NCBI GenBank assembly: GCA_003216375.1
Contig: QCIZ01000012.1
Span: 1-39,419 of the forward strand
From: Prochlorococcus sp. AG-402-O21
GTDB taxonomy: Bacteria; Cyanobacteriota; Cyanobacteriia; PCC-6307; Cyanobiaceae
Direction of reading: 5' to 3'
DNA length: 39,419 nt
Below the pieces are notes generated by a model. It did not search any database and was not told the origin of the DNA. It saw nothing but the letters and a program-made list of their open reading frames with translations. Below are positions 1 through 8,425 of this stretch, one piece after another. Position numbers and translations under genes: made by a program. How positions within the stretch are numbered: position 1 is the first letter of the stretch; the number at the start of each line of letters is the position of its first letter.

Positions 1-247
1 TAAAATCATTATCTTTTTGTAGTTGATCAGCTATTTGTTGTGCAATATTACGAGGAGGTTGTTTTATTTCTTTTGCGAGTGCTAAAGCACAATTTATTTG
101 AAAATCTCCAAATTCTGGCTTGGATGCGGGGACTAAATTAGAACCTGTGAGTATTGAAGAAGTTTTTGAACTTCGATCCTCTTTTGGGAATACTTTAATG
201 AAAGCTCTATTCAAGGCTTCTTCTAATCTGGTGGATATTTCAAGCAT
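1..247 (-). CDS. argS: Arginyl-tRNA synthetase, N-terminal fragment (cut by window edge)
   Basis: The reverse strand from the ATG at 247 stays open to the left edge, giving 82 residues of an incomplete protein. The translation contains PEFGDFQINCALALAK followed by PPRNIAQQIADQL. This is the pattern of the additional N-terminal domain (Add-1) of class I arginyl-tRNA synthetases, which contacts the D-loop of tRNA-Arg. The enzyme charges tRNA-Arg with arginine using ATP. The catalytic Rossmann domain with its HIGH and KMSKS motifs lies outside the window, so activity cannot be judged. The gene is read away from nadC, 67 bases downstream of the nadC stop, on the same strand. The family call is fairly secure because the motif spacing is characteristic, although only the first domain is visible. 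Confidence 0.85.
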   Translation of the reverse strand, partial: MLEISTRLEEALNRAFIKVFPKEDRSSKTSSILTGSNLVPASKPEFGDFQINCALALAKEIKQPPRNIAQQIADQLQKDNDF

Positions 248-314
248 GATATTTATGGTTAGGTAGATACGTTTAAGATTTTTTGGATAATGTCAGAAAA
301 CTGTTTTTCATTTT

Positions 315-1178
315 TTAGTCAAAGCGCATACTGAAATCTATCCATTTGCTTTTAGTGATTGGTGCACTAGTTGAGATTAGATCAATACCTGTAAAAATAT
401 AGTCTGACAAATTATTTGGGTTGATTCCAGAAACTTCAATCACAATATTTTGTGAGACGTATTTGGAATTAATGTTTTTTGAAAGTTGACGTAATTCTGG
501 CACTAATTTCGTTATGGTTTGAATAGACATTTCATCAAGTAAAACACCATCAGCGCCTGCCTCTACAGCTTCTTTTGCTTGGGTAGGAGTCTCTGCTTCG
601 ACTATTATTTTTTTTGTCCATGGAATAGTATTTTTTAAAATTTTGATACTCTCGCTAATCCCCTTAGACCACTCAATGTGATTCTCTTTCAACATAGCAG
701 CATCATCTAATCCAAGTCTATGATTGATTCCACCACCACAATGAAAAGCATATTTCTCGAATATTCTTAGGCCCGGATTGGTTTTACGGGTGTCTGCTAA
801 CTTCACATTGGATCCTGATAGTTTAGAAACCAGTAAAGCTGTCGATGTGGCAATTCCAGAAAGATGCATGGCTACATTTAAAGTTACTCGCTCTCCTGCC
901 ACTAAGGAAGAGGATGACCCTTTTAATTCTAGGAGTCTTTGATTCTTTTCAAACTTCTGACCATCCTCTATTAGAAGTTGAATATCAACTTGAGGATCAA
1001 TCTTTCTAAATATTAGTTTGACTAGATCTCCACCACAAAAAGTTCCATCCTCTTTTGCAACCCAATGAGCTGATGCACTTCGGTCGTTGAGGACAAATCT
1101 TGTGAGATCTCCATCACCGAGATCTTCCTCAATCCAGGTGTCTAATATTTTATGTAGCTTTGGTGAGCGAAGATCCAC
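315..1178 (-). CDS. nadC: Nicotinate-nucleotide pyrophosphorylase (quinolinate phosphoribosyltransferase)
   Basis: A 287-residue protein of normal family length. It converts quinolinate and PRPP to nicotinate mononucleotide, CO2 and pyrophosphate, the third step of de novo NAD synthesis in the cytoplasm. Visible motifs in order are EDLGDGDLT (18-26), ERVTLN (96-101), TRKTNPGLR (130-138), CGGGINHR (147-154) and KENH (164-167). The arginines, lysines and histidine in these segments form the PRPP and quinolinate site in the family. Near the C-terminus the usual SGG phosphate-binding turn reads SGIN (250-253), a small deviation. The start is GTG. There is no in-frame ATG between it and the upstream stop, and this start places the N-terminus as in homologues. 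argS follows 67 bases downstream on the same strand. Confidence 0.95.
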   Translation of the reverse strand: MDLRSPKLHKILDTWIEEDLGDGDLTRFVLNDRSASAHWVAKEDGTFCGGDLVKLIFRKIDPQVDIQLLIEDGQKFEKNQRLLELKGSSSSLVAGERVTLNVAMHLSGIATSTALLVSKLSGSNVKLADTRKTNPGLRIFEKYAFHCGGGINHRLGLDDAAMLKENHIEWSKGISESIKILKNTIPWTKKIIVEAETPTQAKEAVEAGADGVLLDEMSIQTITKLVPELRQLSKNINSKYVSQNIVIEVSGINPNNLSDYIFTGIDLISTSAPITKSKWIDFSMRFD

Positions 1179-1322
1179 AATACAAAAAATACATTTATTA
1201 CTATACCAATGCTAAAACCATTTATAAAAATATTTATTTCTATTTTTTTAATTTCTTAAGCTAATCTTTGTCTTAAATATTTTTAAGAAAATAGAAACTT
1301 TTTAATATTTTCTCTTTGTTAT

Positions 1323-1466
1323 ATGTTATCCATATGCTTTAATAAACTTAATCTTTGCTCCTTGGATCAAGTGGATGTTGTTCATAGTGTAAATATTATG
1401 GTTGCATTCTTGATCGGAGGAGTTTGTTATTACTTATATTATATTTTTACAATCGACAATAAGTAG
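1323..1466 (+). CDS. Possible 47-residue single-span membrane peptide
   Basis: An ATG-initiated frame of 47 codons, ending in TAG, lies in the gap between nadC and mnmE and on the opposite strand to both. The C-terminal half, from about residue 25, is a hydrophobic run (MVAFLIGGVCYYLYYIFTI) ending in the polar tail DNK. That is the look of a one-span membrane peptide. The second in-frame ATG, at codon 26, would give only 22 residues. Single-span peptides of this kind are common in picocyanobacterial photosystem and high-light-inducible proteins, but I recognise no family here and see no convincing Shine-Dalgarno. It may be chance in AT-rich DNA, where aromatic and aliphatic codons are over-represented. 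Confidence 0.35.
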   Translation: MLSICFNKLNLCSLDQVDVVHSVNIMVAFLIGGVCYYLYYIFTIDNK

Positions 1467-1484
1467 TAGATAGAAATTACTTGA

Positions 1485-2879
1485 TTATTGACCAATACAG
1501 AATTTTGAAAATATATTATCAAGTAAGCTTTCTGTTAAATCTTCTCCTGTTAGTTCTCCTAAATAGTTAATAGCTTGTCTTAAGTCTATGGTCCAGAAAT
1601 CCCATGGGAGCTTTTCATTGAAAACTTTATTGATATTTTCCAGCGATTCCATTGTTGCTTTTGCCAGATCAAGTTGTCTTTCATTTAGAGCAATATCCAA
1701 TCCATGCGTTTGAGAAGAACCACATTTTTTTAGGAGGTAATTAATTAGATTATCTTCTCCATTTCCGGTTTTTGCACTTATAATTACTAGATTTTCTTTT
1801 TCTAATACATATTTTGGAACTTTTTTAAAAGATTGATTACTTTTTAAATCAGATTTATTTCCAACAATCAAGAGAGGAATATTTATGGGTAATTGTTTTA
1901 GTATTGATTCATCTTCGCTAGTCCATCCGTTTGAATAATCAAAGATTAATATGATGAGGTCAGCATGAATTAAAGTTTTTCTTGTTCTAGATATACCAAT
2001 TTTTTCGATGATATTTTTAGTCTCTCTTAGGCCAGCTGTATCAATAAAAGTTACTGGTATTCCCTCTAAGACAATCTCACTTTCCAAAAGATCTCTAGTA
2101 GTTCCAGGTAGGTCAGTCACAATAGCTTTTTCTTGCTTGGAAAGCCTATTCAATAAGGAGCTTTTCCCTACATTAGGCTTCCCAGTTAGTGCAACTTTTA
2201 AGCCAGAGCGAACCCAAGATCCTCTTTTTGCATTATCTATTAGATCGTTGATTTCTTTTTTGATTGCGATGATTTCATTTTTTACATGTTGTTCATCTAG
2301 AATTGGAAGATCTTCTTCAAAATCTATTCTTGCTTCAATTTCCGTTAGTTGCTCAATCAATCGTTTCCTGATTGATTGAATCGTAGTTTGAATATTTCCT
2401 TCAATTCCATTAATCGCAAGTTCTGCGGCTTTTCGACTTCTGGCTGACACCAGTTCACTAATTGATTCTGCTTGAGTAAGGCTAAGACGACCGTTAAGCA
2501 CTGCTCTTTGACTAAACTCACCTGGTTCTGCTCTTCGAACGCTTGGGATATCCAGTATTCTTTCAAGGATCTTTTGGACTGCAATGATTCCACCATGGCA
2601 ATGTATTTCTACTACATCCTCTCCCGTAAAACTTCGTGGCCCTTTCATTATTAGTATTAATACTTCATCGATATACATTGTTTGATCTGCCTCGGTTACG
2701 TATCCGTAAAGCACTTTGTGAGTGCTCCAATCATGCGTTCCTGGAATATGAACAATAGTTTTAGTTATCTCAATTGCTGAGGAGCCAGAGATCCTAATGA
2801 CAGCGATACTTCCTTGGCCGGGTGAAACGGCCGTCGCAATTGCAGCAATAGTATCTTCAGTAGGGGAAAACGAATTCAT
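1485..2879 (-). CDS. mnmE: tRNA modification GTPase MnmE (TrmE)
   Basis: A 464-residue, full-length MnmE. With MnmG it installs the carboxymethylaminomethyl group at wobble uridine 34 of several tRNAs, using a tetrahydrofolate-derived one-carbon unit and GTP hydrolysis. The N-terminal folate-binding domain carries TIAAIATAVSPGQGSIAVIRISG. A central helical domain is split by a GTPase domain with GKPNVGKSS (232-240), the switch segment DLPGTTRD, DTAG (279-282) and NKSD (340-343). The C-terminus is FCIGQ. The catalytic-region cysteine is present, but the usual final lysine of the CIGK ending is glutamine. The start is the ATG at 2879. The divergent DUF2062 gene begins fewer than 80 bases away. 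Confidence 0.96.
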   Translation of the reverse strand: MNSFSPTEDTIAAIATAVSPGQGSIAVIRISGSSAIEITKTIVHIPGTHDWSTHKVLYGYVTEADQTMYIDEVLILIMKGPRSFTGEDVVEIHCHGGIIAVQKILERILDIPSVRRAEPGEFSQRAVLNGRLSLTQAESISELVSARSRKAAELAINGIEGNIQTTIQSIRKRLIEQLTEIEARIDFEEDLPILDEQHVKNEIIAIKKEINDLIDNAKRGSWVRSGLKVALTGKPNVGKSSLLNRLSKQEKAIVTDLPGTTRDLLESEIVLEGIPVTFIDTAGLRETKNIIEKIGISRTRKTLIHADLIILIFDYSNGWTSEDESILKQLPINIPLLIVGNKSDLKSNQSFKKVPKYVLEKENLVIISAKTGNGEDNLINYLLKKCGSSQTHGLDIALNERQLDLAKATMESLENINKVFNEKLPWDFWTIDLRQAINYLGELTGEDLTESLLDNIFSKFCIGQ

Positions 2880-2952
2880 TAATCAATAATCACGCAATCT
2901 TCACTAAGATCAAATGTATGTTTCTTTTTTGGACGAAGATTTTTTTAAAAAT

Positions 2953-3408
2953 ATGAAAAAAATCTTTCTAAATCTAATACAAAGAATTCGTAATTTTATC
3001 TCTTGGCTCTGGAATCAGGAAGGTTCTCCTTCTAAGAGAGCATTAGGGTTGGGAGTGGGGATATTTAGTGGTTGCTTTCCATTCTTTGGTTTACAAACCT
3101 TGATGGGTGTGTTTTTAGCAAAAATCTTAAAAGGAAATAGTATCTTGGCGGCTGTTGGAACCTGGATTAGCAACCCATTTACTTATGTGCCTCTTTATTA
3201 TTTTAATTATAAACTAGGTTCTTTAATGCTTAATAAAGACAAAATAATTGTAGATTTTAGCCATATAACTACTAATGAGTTGTGGTATCAAGGTTGGTAT
3301 TTGAGTTCTCGACTGATATTAGGCTCGATATGTATGGGACTGCTGACTGGAGTAGTTGGTGGACTTGGTTTATATTTTTTACTCAAAAAACTTTCTAAAA
3401 AAATTTAA
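2953..3408 (+). CDS. DUF2062 family membrane protein
   Basis: A small membrane protein of 151 residues from the ATG at 2953, or 164 from an ATG at 2914. I prefer the internal start because the first 13 residues of the longer version (acidic and aromatic) do not resemble the family and MKKIFLNLIQRI is a typical basic N-terminus. The core from about residue 27 (numbered from 2953), GLGVGIFSGCFPFFGLQT, followed by TWISNPFTYVPLYYFNYKLG, is diagnostic of DUF2062. A second hydrophobic block near the C-terminus (GSICMGLLTGVVGGLGLYF) makes two or three membrane spans. The biochemical role of the family is not known to me. The gene converges on the (p)ppGpp synthetase gene with a 56-base gap in which I see no strong terminator. 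Confidence 0.85.
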   Translation: MKKIFLNLIQRIRNFISWLWNQEGSPSKRALGLGVGIFSGCFPFFGLQTLMGVFLAKILKGNSILAAVGTWISNPFTYVPLYYFNYKLGSLMLNKDKIIVDFSHITTNELWYQGWYLSSRLILGSICMGLLTGVVGGLGLYFLLKKLSKKI

Positions 3409-3464
3409 ATTTTTAGACATTAGATATTATTTATTTTCAATAGTCTTTCTGATTATTTAAAATG

Positions 3465-5801
3465 CTAATTAATTCCTGTTCTAGCGATATCTAAGACATC
3501 AACCATTGAACGTATTTGATTGATAGTAATTTCTAATTGATTAACACTTTCAAGTTCAACTCTTAGGTCTATACATGCAGGTTTGCCATGAGATGTCTTA
3601 ACTCTTGCATCGATTACATTAATACCTCTATCAGAAAGCCTCATTAATATATCTTTAAGCACTCCGACCCTATCAATAACTTCAATTCTTAATTGAATAG
3701 GAAATTTCTCTTCTTTGATATATGTATTGCTATTCCACTTAATCGATAATCTTCGATTGATAGGTACTGACTGAATATTGACACAATTAGTTCGATGTAT
3801 CGTGATCCCATGGTTGCCAAGTGCAACTGTTCCAACTATTGATTCTCCTGGTAAAGGGCTGCAACACCCCCCTAGTCGATAGTCAAGCCCTTCCAGACCA
3901 ACTATTGGCGAATATTTTGTTTGAGATATTTTTGATTTATTTGAAGCTGGATTTGCTTGTGACCCAACTTGGATCGCTAGCTCAATATCACTTAATTCAG
4001 CGTCAGGTGGCTGGTTTTGTATTTTTATCTCTTCTTTAAATTTATTAATTACTTGATGTAGGGTTAATGCTCCAAATCCAAGTGAAGCTAATAAATCTTC
4101 CGTAGACTTTAGATTACATCTCTCAGCAACTTTTGTTATTGCTTCACCTTTCAGTAAATTATCAATTCCTTTACGACCAAATTCTTGTTCTAGTAGTTCC
4201 TTCCCTCTTAATATTGTTTCTTGACGATGACTTTTCTTATACCATTGTCTAATGCGATTTCTAGCTGTGGGGGTGGCTACATAATTTAACCAATCTAAAC
4301 TTGGATGAGAGCTCTTATGAGTGAGGATCTCAACGAAATCCCCATTTTCAAGGGGTGTTGATAGCACGCAAAGACGATCATTAATTCTTGCACCATTGCA
4401 ATGATTCCCTACTTCAGAGTGAATACGGTAAGCAAAATCGATTGCAGTTGAACCATTACGTAGTCCCAAAACATCTCCTTTTGGAGTAAAAACAAATACT
4501 TCTTCATCAAATAAGTCCTCTTTTATTGATGCAAGATAGTCATTGTGATCATTAACCCCATCTTCTTGTTGCCATTCAACTAATTGGCGTAACCAATTGA
4601 ATTTCTCTGAATCAGGCTTAGCAGGAGATCCTCCTTCTTTATACTTCCAGTGAGCTGCGATTCCAAATTCTGAAACCCTATGCATTTCAGGAGTCCTGAT
4701 TTGCACCTCAATAGGCCTATGTCTGCCTATTACAGCTGTATGAAGAGACTGGTAGCCATTTGGTTTTGGGAGGCCTATATAGTCTTTAAACCGACCAGGT
4801 ATTGGCCTGAATGTGTCATGGACAACAGCAAGAGCTCGATAGCATGTCTCGACATCTGAGACAAGAATTCTAAGAGCAGCAACATCAAAAATTTCATGGA
4901 ATTCTTTTTGTTGTCTTTGCATTTTGCTCCATATTCCGTATAAATGCTTTGGTCTTCCACTAACTTCGCATTGGCTAAGCCCTGCTGAGTTCAAGCGATC
5001 TCTTAGCAATTGAACAGTTATATTTAATCTCTCTTCTCTTTCACTACGTTTACTAGCAATTTGTTGCTGGATTTCTCGAAAGGAATCTGGCTCTAAAAGT
5101 TTAAATGCTAGGTCCTCTAGTTCCCATTTGAAGCGTCCTATTCCTAAACGGTTTGCGAGTGGAGCATAAATTTCTCTCGTTTCTTTTGCTATTCGAGTTT
5201 GCTTCTCTTTGTCTAAGAAACTAATAGTTCTCATATTGTGAAGCCTATCTGCAAGCTTCACAAGTACAACACGAATATCGCTAGCCATAGCTAGAAACAT
5301 TTTGCGGAGGTTTTCTGCTTGAGCTTCTGTTCGATTATTAAAATGAATTCCGCCTAATTTAGTAACACCTTCAACTAGATATCTAACTTCATTGCCAAAA
5401 TAACCCTCAAGTTGTTCGGGTGTTATTTCTGTATCTTCGACGACGTCATGTAAAAAACCTGCTGCAATCACACTAGCGCTTGCACCTATCTCTCTTAGTA
5501 AGTCAGCTACTGCAACTGGATGTGTTATGTAAGGTTCACCACTTTTTCTGTATTGCCCTTTATGCAATTGAAATGCAAGATCAAATGCAGCAACTAAAAG
5601 TGCTTCAGAATCTCTTGGGCAGCTTGCTCCTATCCCCGGCGGAATATTTTCAATGCAATTTTTTAACCACTCTGGCAAAATAATTTCATAATCATCAATA
5701 TTTTTGATCTGATGAGTTCTAAGTTGCGGTTGGCCATCAAAAAAATCATCACAGACGTTATGTGCCTGGTTTGAATTGTGTGCAGAGGTGACTTTAGGCA
5801 T
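3465..5801 (-). CDS. spoT: Bifunctional (p)ppGpp synthetase/hydrolase (Rel/SpoT)
   Basis: A long Rel protein of 778 residues from the ATG at 5801. A GTG two codons upstream (5807) is an alternative start. It makes and degrades the stringent alarmone (p)ppGpp. The N-terminal HD hydrolase is intact, with ITHPVAVADLL and HDVVEDTE (near residue 118). The synthetase domain is also intact, with GRPKHLYGIWSKM and RFKDYIGLPKPNGYQSLHT. The regulatory half has a TGS domain (VFVFTPKGDVLGLRNGSTAIDFAY), a conserved CCSPLPGESIVG segment near 660, and a C-terminal ACT domain (IDRVGVLKDILMRLSDRGINV). Both activities are therefore predicted. The divergent ABC gene begins 55 bases away, so the two promoters must share a very short region. 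Confidence 0.95.
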   Translation of the reverse strand: MPKVTSAHNSNQAHNVCDDFFDGQPQLRTHQIKNIDDYEIILPEWLKNCIENIPPGIGASCPRDSEALLVAAFDLAFQLHKGQYRKSGEPYITHPVAVADLLREIGASASVIAAGFLHDVVEDTEITPEQLEGYFGNEVRYLVEGVTKLGGIHFNNRTEAQAENLRKMFLAMASDIRVVLVKLADRLHNMRTISFLDKEKQTRIAKETREIYAPLANRLGIGRFKWELEDLAFKLLEPDSFREIQQQIASKRSEREERLNITVQLLRDRLNSAGLSQCEVSGRPKHLYGIWSKMQRQQKEFHEIFDVAALRILVSDVETCYRALAVVHDTFRPIPGRFKDYIGLPKPNGYQSLHTAVIGRHRPIEVQIRTPEMHRVSEFGIAAHWKYKEGGSPAKPDSEKFNWLRQLVEWQQEDGVNDHNDYLASIKEDLFDEEVFVFTPKGDVLGLRNGSTAIDFAYRIHSEVGNHCNGARINDRLCVLSTPLENGDFVEILTHKSSHPSLDWLNYVATPTARNRIRQWYKKSHRQETILRGKELLEQEFGRKGIDNLLKGEAITKVAERCNLKSTEDLLASLGFGALTLHQVINKFKEEIKIQNQPPDAELSDIELAIQVGSQANPASNKSKISQTKYSPIVGLEGLDYRLGGCCSPLPGESIVGTVALGNHGITIHRTNCVNIQSVPINRRLSIKWNSNTYIKEEKFPIQLRIEVIDRVGVLKDILMRLSDRGINVIDARVKTSHGKPACIDLRVELESVNQLEITINQIRSMVDVLDIARTGIN

Positions 5802-5856
5802 CAGCACCGGAGCTTAATTTATTTTATTCAAACTCAACATTTCTTGCTACCTTTTT

Positions 5857-7461
5857 ATGAATAATTCATCAAAAGAAGTTCTAAAGATAAATAAACTAAA
5901 TGCTATTTATCCAAATAGTACAACTTCCGTGTTGAGAGATTTAAATCTGAATATTAATCGTGGCGATAGGCTCGCATTAGTTGGTAGTTCGGGATGTGGT
6001 AAAAGTACTGTTGCTAAGGCTGTAATGCAGCTTCTTCCTAAAGGATGCTTTTGTGATGGTGAGATTGTTCTAAATGGAAAAAATGTATTAGATCTAGACA
6101 ATGTTGCTTTGCAAGCTATTCGAGGGAAAGAGGTTGGATTGATATTTCAGGATCCAATGTCACGTTTAAATCCTTTAATGACTGTTGGTGATCATTTGGT
6201 TGATACTTTTAAAGCTCATTACAACTCTGAACCAATTTACAACTTAGTAAAAAAAGCTAAAAACTTATTAGAAAAAGTTGGAATAGATCCTTTAAGATTT
6301 AATTCTTTTCCGCATGAATTTAGTGGAGGGATGCGACAACGTGTAGCAATTGCTTTGGCAATTTGTTTAAGACCTCCTTTGATAATTGCTGATGAACCTA
6401 CAACTAGCTTGGATACAATAGTTGCTGATCAGATCATGAGTGAATTAAGTTTACTTTGTGATGAGATTGGGACTGCTTTACTATTAATTAGTCATGATTT
6501 ATCTATGGTATATAAATGGTGCAATAAAATTGCAATACTTGATTATGGGCAAATCGTCGAATCTGGTAATATTAAAGATATTGTTGGTAATCCAAAAACT
6601 GAAATTGCTCAAAGATTAGTTAATTCAGGAAGAATTTTAGAGGGTTCTGAGAGAGAAATAATGAATAAAAGTACTGTATTATTAAGAGCGAATAGATTAC
6701 GTTGCTGGCATAATTTAGGCTTTTGGCCCTTTAATTCTTTTTGGTTGAAAGCTGTTAATGAAGTTACCTTTTCTCTGTATGAAGGCGAAACTCTTGGTAT
6801 CGTAGGGCCATCGGGATGTGGCAAGAGCACTCTATGTAGAGCGTTGACTGGTCTATTGCCTACGAGAGGTGGAAGTGTTTTTTTCCTTGGAGAGAATATT
6901 TCAACTATCAATAGGAAATCTTTAAAACAATTACGTAAGTATATTCAAATTATTTTTCAAGATCCTTCAGCTTCTTTGAATCCTAAGATGTCAGTAATGG
7001 ATGCAATTATAGATCCAATCCTTATCCATAAATTGTCAAGTAGATCTCATGCTAGGGAAAAAGCTCGTAATCTTTTACAACTAGTAGGCTTAACGCCTGC
7101 AGCAATGTATGAACAACGCTTACCTTCACAACTTTCAGGAGGACAACAGCAAAGAGTTGTTATCGCAAGAGCACTGGCACTTGCCCCAAAAATACTTATC
7201 TGTGATGAAAGTGTCAGTATGTTAGATGCAGAAATTCAAGCAGAAGTTTTGGAGTTGCTACGCTCGCTGCAAGAAAGATTAAAACTGTCCATACTATTCA
7301 TAACTCATGACTTAGCAGTTGCGGCAGGCTTTTGTCACAGAGTATTAGTGTTTGATAAGGGAAAAATTATCGAAGAGAATTCTGGTAAGAATTTGTTAAA
7401 TCATCCTCAAAAATACTTAACAAAAAAGATGGTTAAGGCATGTCCAAGACTTCCGAAATAA
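5857..7461 (+). CDS. Fused double-ATPase ABC transporter subunit (Opp/Dpp/nickel type)
   Basis: 534 residues containing two complete ABC ATPase domains in one chain, like YejF or a DppD-DppF fusion. Domain 1 has Walker A GSSGCGKST (43-51), a Q-loop at FQDP, signature FSGGMRQR (155-162) and Walker B LIIADEP (175-181), followed by an HD switch. Domain 2 has GPSGCGKST (317-325), LSGGQQQR (426-433) and ILICDESVS (447-455), followed by a THD switch near 484. All catalytic elements are present in both halves. Such proteins energise import of oligopeptides, nickel or related ligands, but no permease or binding-protein gene is adjacent, so the substrate is unknown. Its last 29 bases overlap the 3' end of the convergent pseudouridine synthase gene. 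Confidence 0.9.
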   Translation: MNNSSKEVLKINKLNAIYPNSTTSVLRDLNLNINRGDRLALVGSSGCGKSTVAKAVMQLLPKGCFCDGEIVLNGKNVLDLDNVALQAIRGKEVGLIFQDPMSRLNPLMTVGDHLVDTFKAHYNSEPIYNLVKKAKNLLEKVGIDPLRFNSFPHEFSGGMRQRVAIALAICLRPPLIIADEPTTSLDTIVADQIMSELSLLCDEIGTALLLISHDLSMVYKWCNKIAILDYGQIVESGNIKDIVGNPKTEIAQRLVNSGRILEGSEREIMNKSTVLLRANRLRCWHNLGFWPFNSFWLKAVNEVTFSLYEGETLGIVGPSGCGKSTLCRALTGLLPTRGGSVFFLGENISTINRKSLKQLRKYIQIIFQDPSASLNPKMSVMDAIIDPILIHKLSSRSHAREKARNLLQLVGLTPAAMYEQRLPSQLSGGQQQRVVIARALALAPKILICDESVSMLDAEIQAEVLELLRSLQERLKLSILFITHDLAVAAGFCHRVLVFDKGKIIEENSGKNLLNHPQKYLTKKMVKACPRLPK

Positions 7462-8425
7462 TATGATTTTTAGGTTGTAATACTTTTAAAAGTCTTTCAA
7501 AATCTTTAGGTAATGGAGCTGTGAATTTCATTTTCTCTAATGTTATGGGGTGTATTAAACCCAATTCAACTGCATGTAATGCTTGGCCACTAAGTTTAAT
7601 AGGCAATTTTTTACACCTACTGTAAGTTTGGTCTCCAATAATAGGGTGACCTATATGTGCACTATGAACACGAATTTGATGCGTCCTACCTGTATCAAGT
7701 TTGAATTTAAGTAGAGAAAAACTTCCTAGATTTTCAATTAATTTCCAATGTGTACAAGCATATCTACCAGATTCTTCATCAACTACAGCATATTTTTTTC
7801 TATCTTTTGGATGGCGGCCAATACACCCGACAATCATACCTTCATTGTCTTTAACAGCTCCATGAACAACAGCAATATAATTTCTTGAAGCTACTCTTTT
7901 TTGTATTTGAATTTGTAGTTTAACTAAGGCTTCTTGAGTCTTTGCTACGACGATGCATCCAGTTGTGTCTTTATCTAAGCGATGAACTATTCCAGGCCTC
8001 AATTTACCTCCGATGCCAGGTAAGTCTGGGCAATGATTGATTAATCCATTGACTAAAGTTCCTGACTTGTTCCCTGGCGCAGGATGCACTGCTATTCCTG
8101 CTGTTTTATTAATGACTATTAAATGATTATCTTCATATAAGATATCTAAATCAATTTCTTCCGGTTTTAAGTAAGGAAGAGGTTCAGGCGGCGGGACCCA
8201 AAGTTGAATTATGTCACCTGGCCTGACGGGAGTTTTTGCTTTTCCCGTTTTACCGTTTACTTTTGCGAAACCTGCTTCAATGAATTTTTGAATATGAGCT
8301 CTGCTTTGTTCAGCTCGTTGACTTACCAGCCATCTGTCAAGGCGCATAGGCAAAGGTTTCTTATATTCACCCTCAAATATTTCACCTGGTCCCTGCCCAA
8401 ATTGATGCCTGATTTCTTTATCCAT
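7433..8425 (-). CDS. rluD: RluA/RluD-family 23S rRNA pseudouridine synthase
   Basis: 330 residues. An N-terminal S4 RNA-binding domain (MRLDRWLVSQRAEQSRAHIQ, then VNGKTGKAKTPVRPGD) precedes the RluA catalytic domain. The catalytic motif is HRLDKDTTG, with the essential aspartate at residue 151. The nearby DNHLIVINKTAGIAVHP and GRTHQIRVH segments are standard for the family. The enzyme isomerises specific uridines to pseudouridine; RluD itself acts on helix 69 of 23S rRNA. The S4 domain plus the length favour RluD over RluA, but the exact target cannot be read from sequence. The gene shares one base with the stop of rbgA (TAATG) and so is probably translationally coupled to it. Its 3' end overlaps the convergent ABC gene. 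Confidence 0.88.
   Translation of the reverse strand: MDKEIRHQFGQGPGEIFEGEYKKPLPMRLDRWLVSQRAEQSRAHIQKFIEAGFAKVNGKTGKAKTPVRPGDIIQLWVPPPEPLPYLKPEEIDLDILYEDNHLIVINKTAGIAVHPAPGNKSGTLVNGLINHCPDLPGIGGKLRPGIVHRLDKDTTGCIVVAKTQEALVKLQIQIQKRVASRNYIAVVHGAVKDNEGMIVGCIGRHPKDRKKYAVVDEESGRYACTHWKLIENLGSFSLLKFKLDTGRTHQIRVHSAHIGHPIIGDQTYSRCKKLPIKLSGQALHAVELGLIHPITLEKMKFTAPLPKDFERLLKVLQPKNHIISEVLDMP

Noticed and set aside
1271-1288. A 7-bp hairpin with a 4-base loop in the nadC/mnmE gap.
   Set aside because: Almost all pairs are A-T in AT-rich DNA; too weak to call a terminator.
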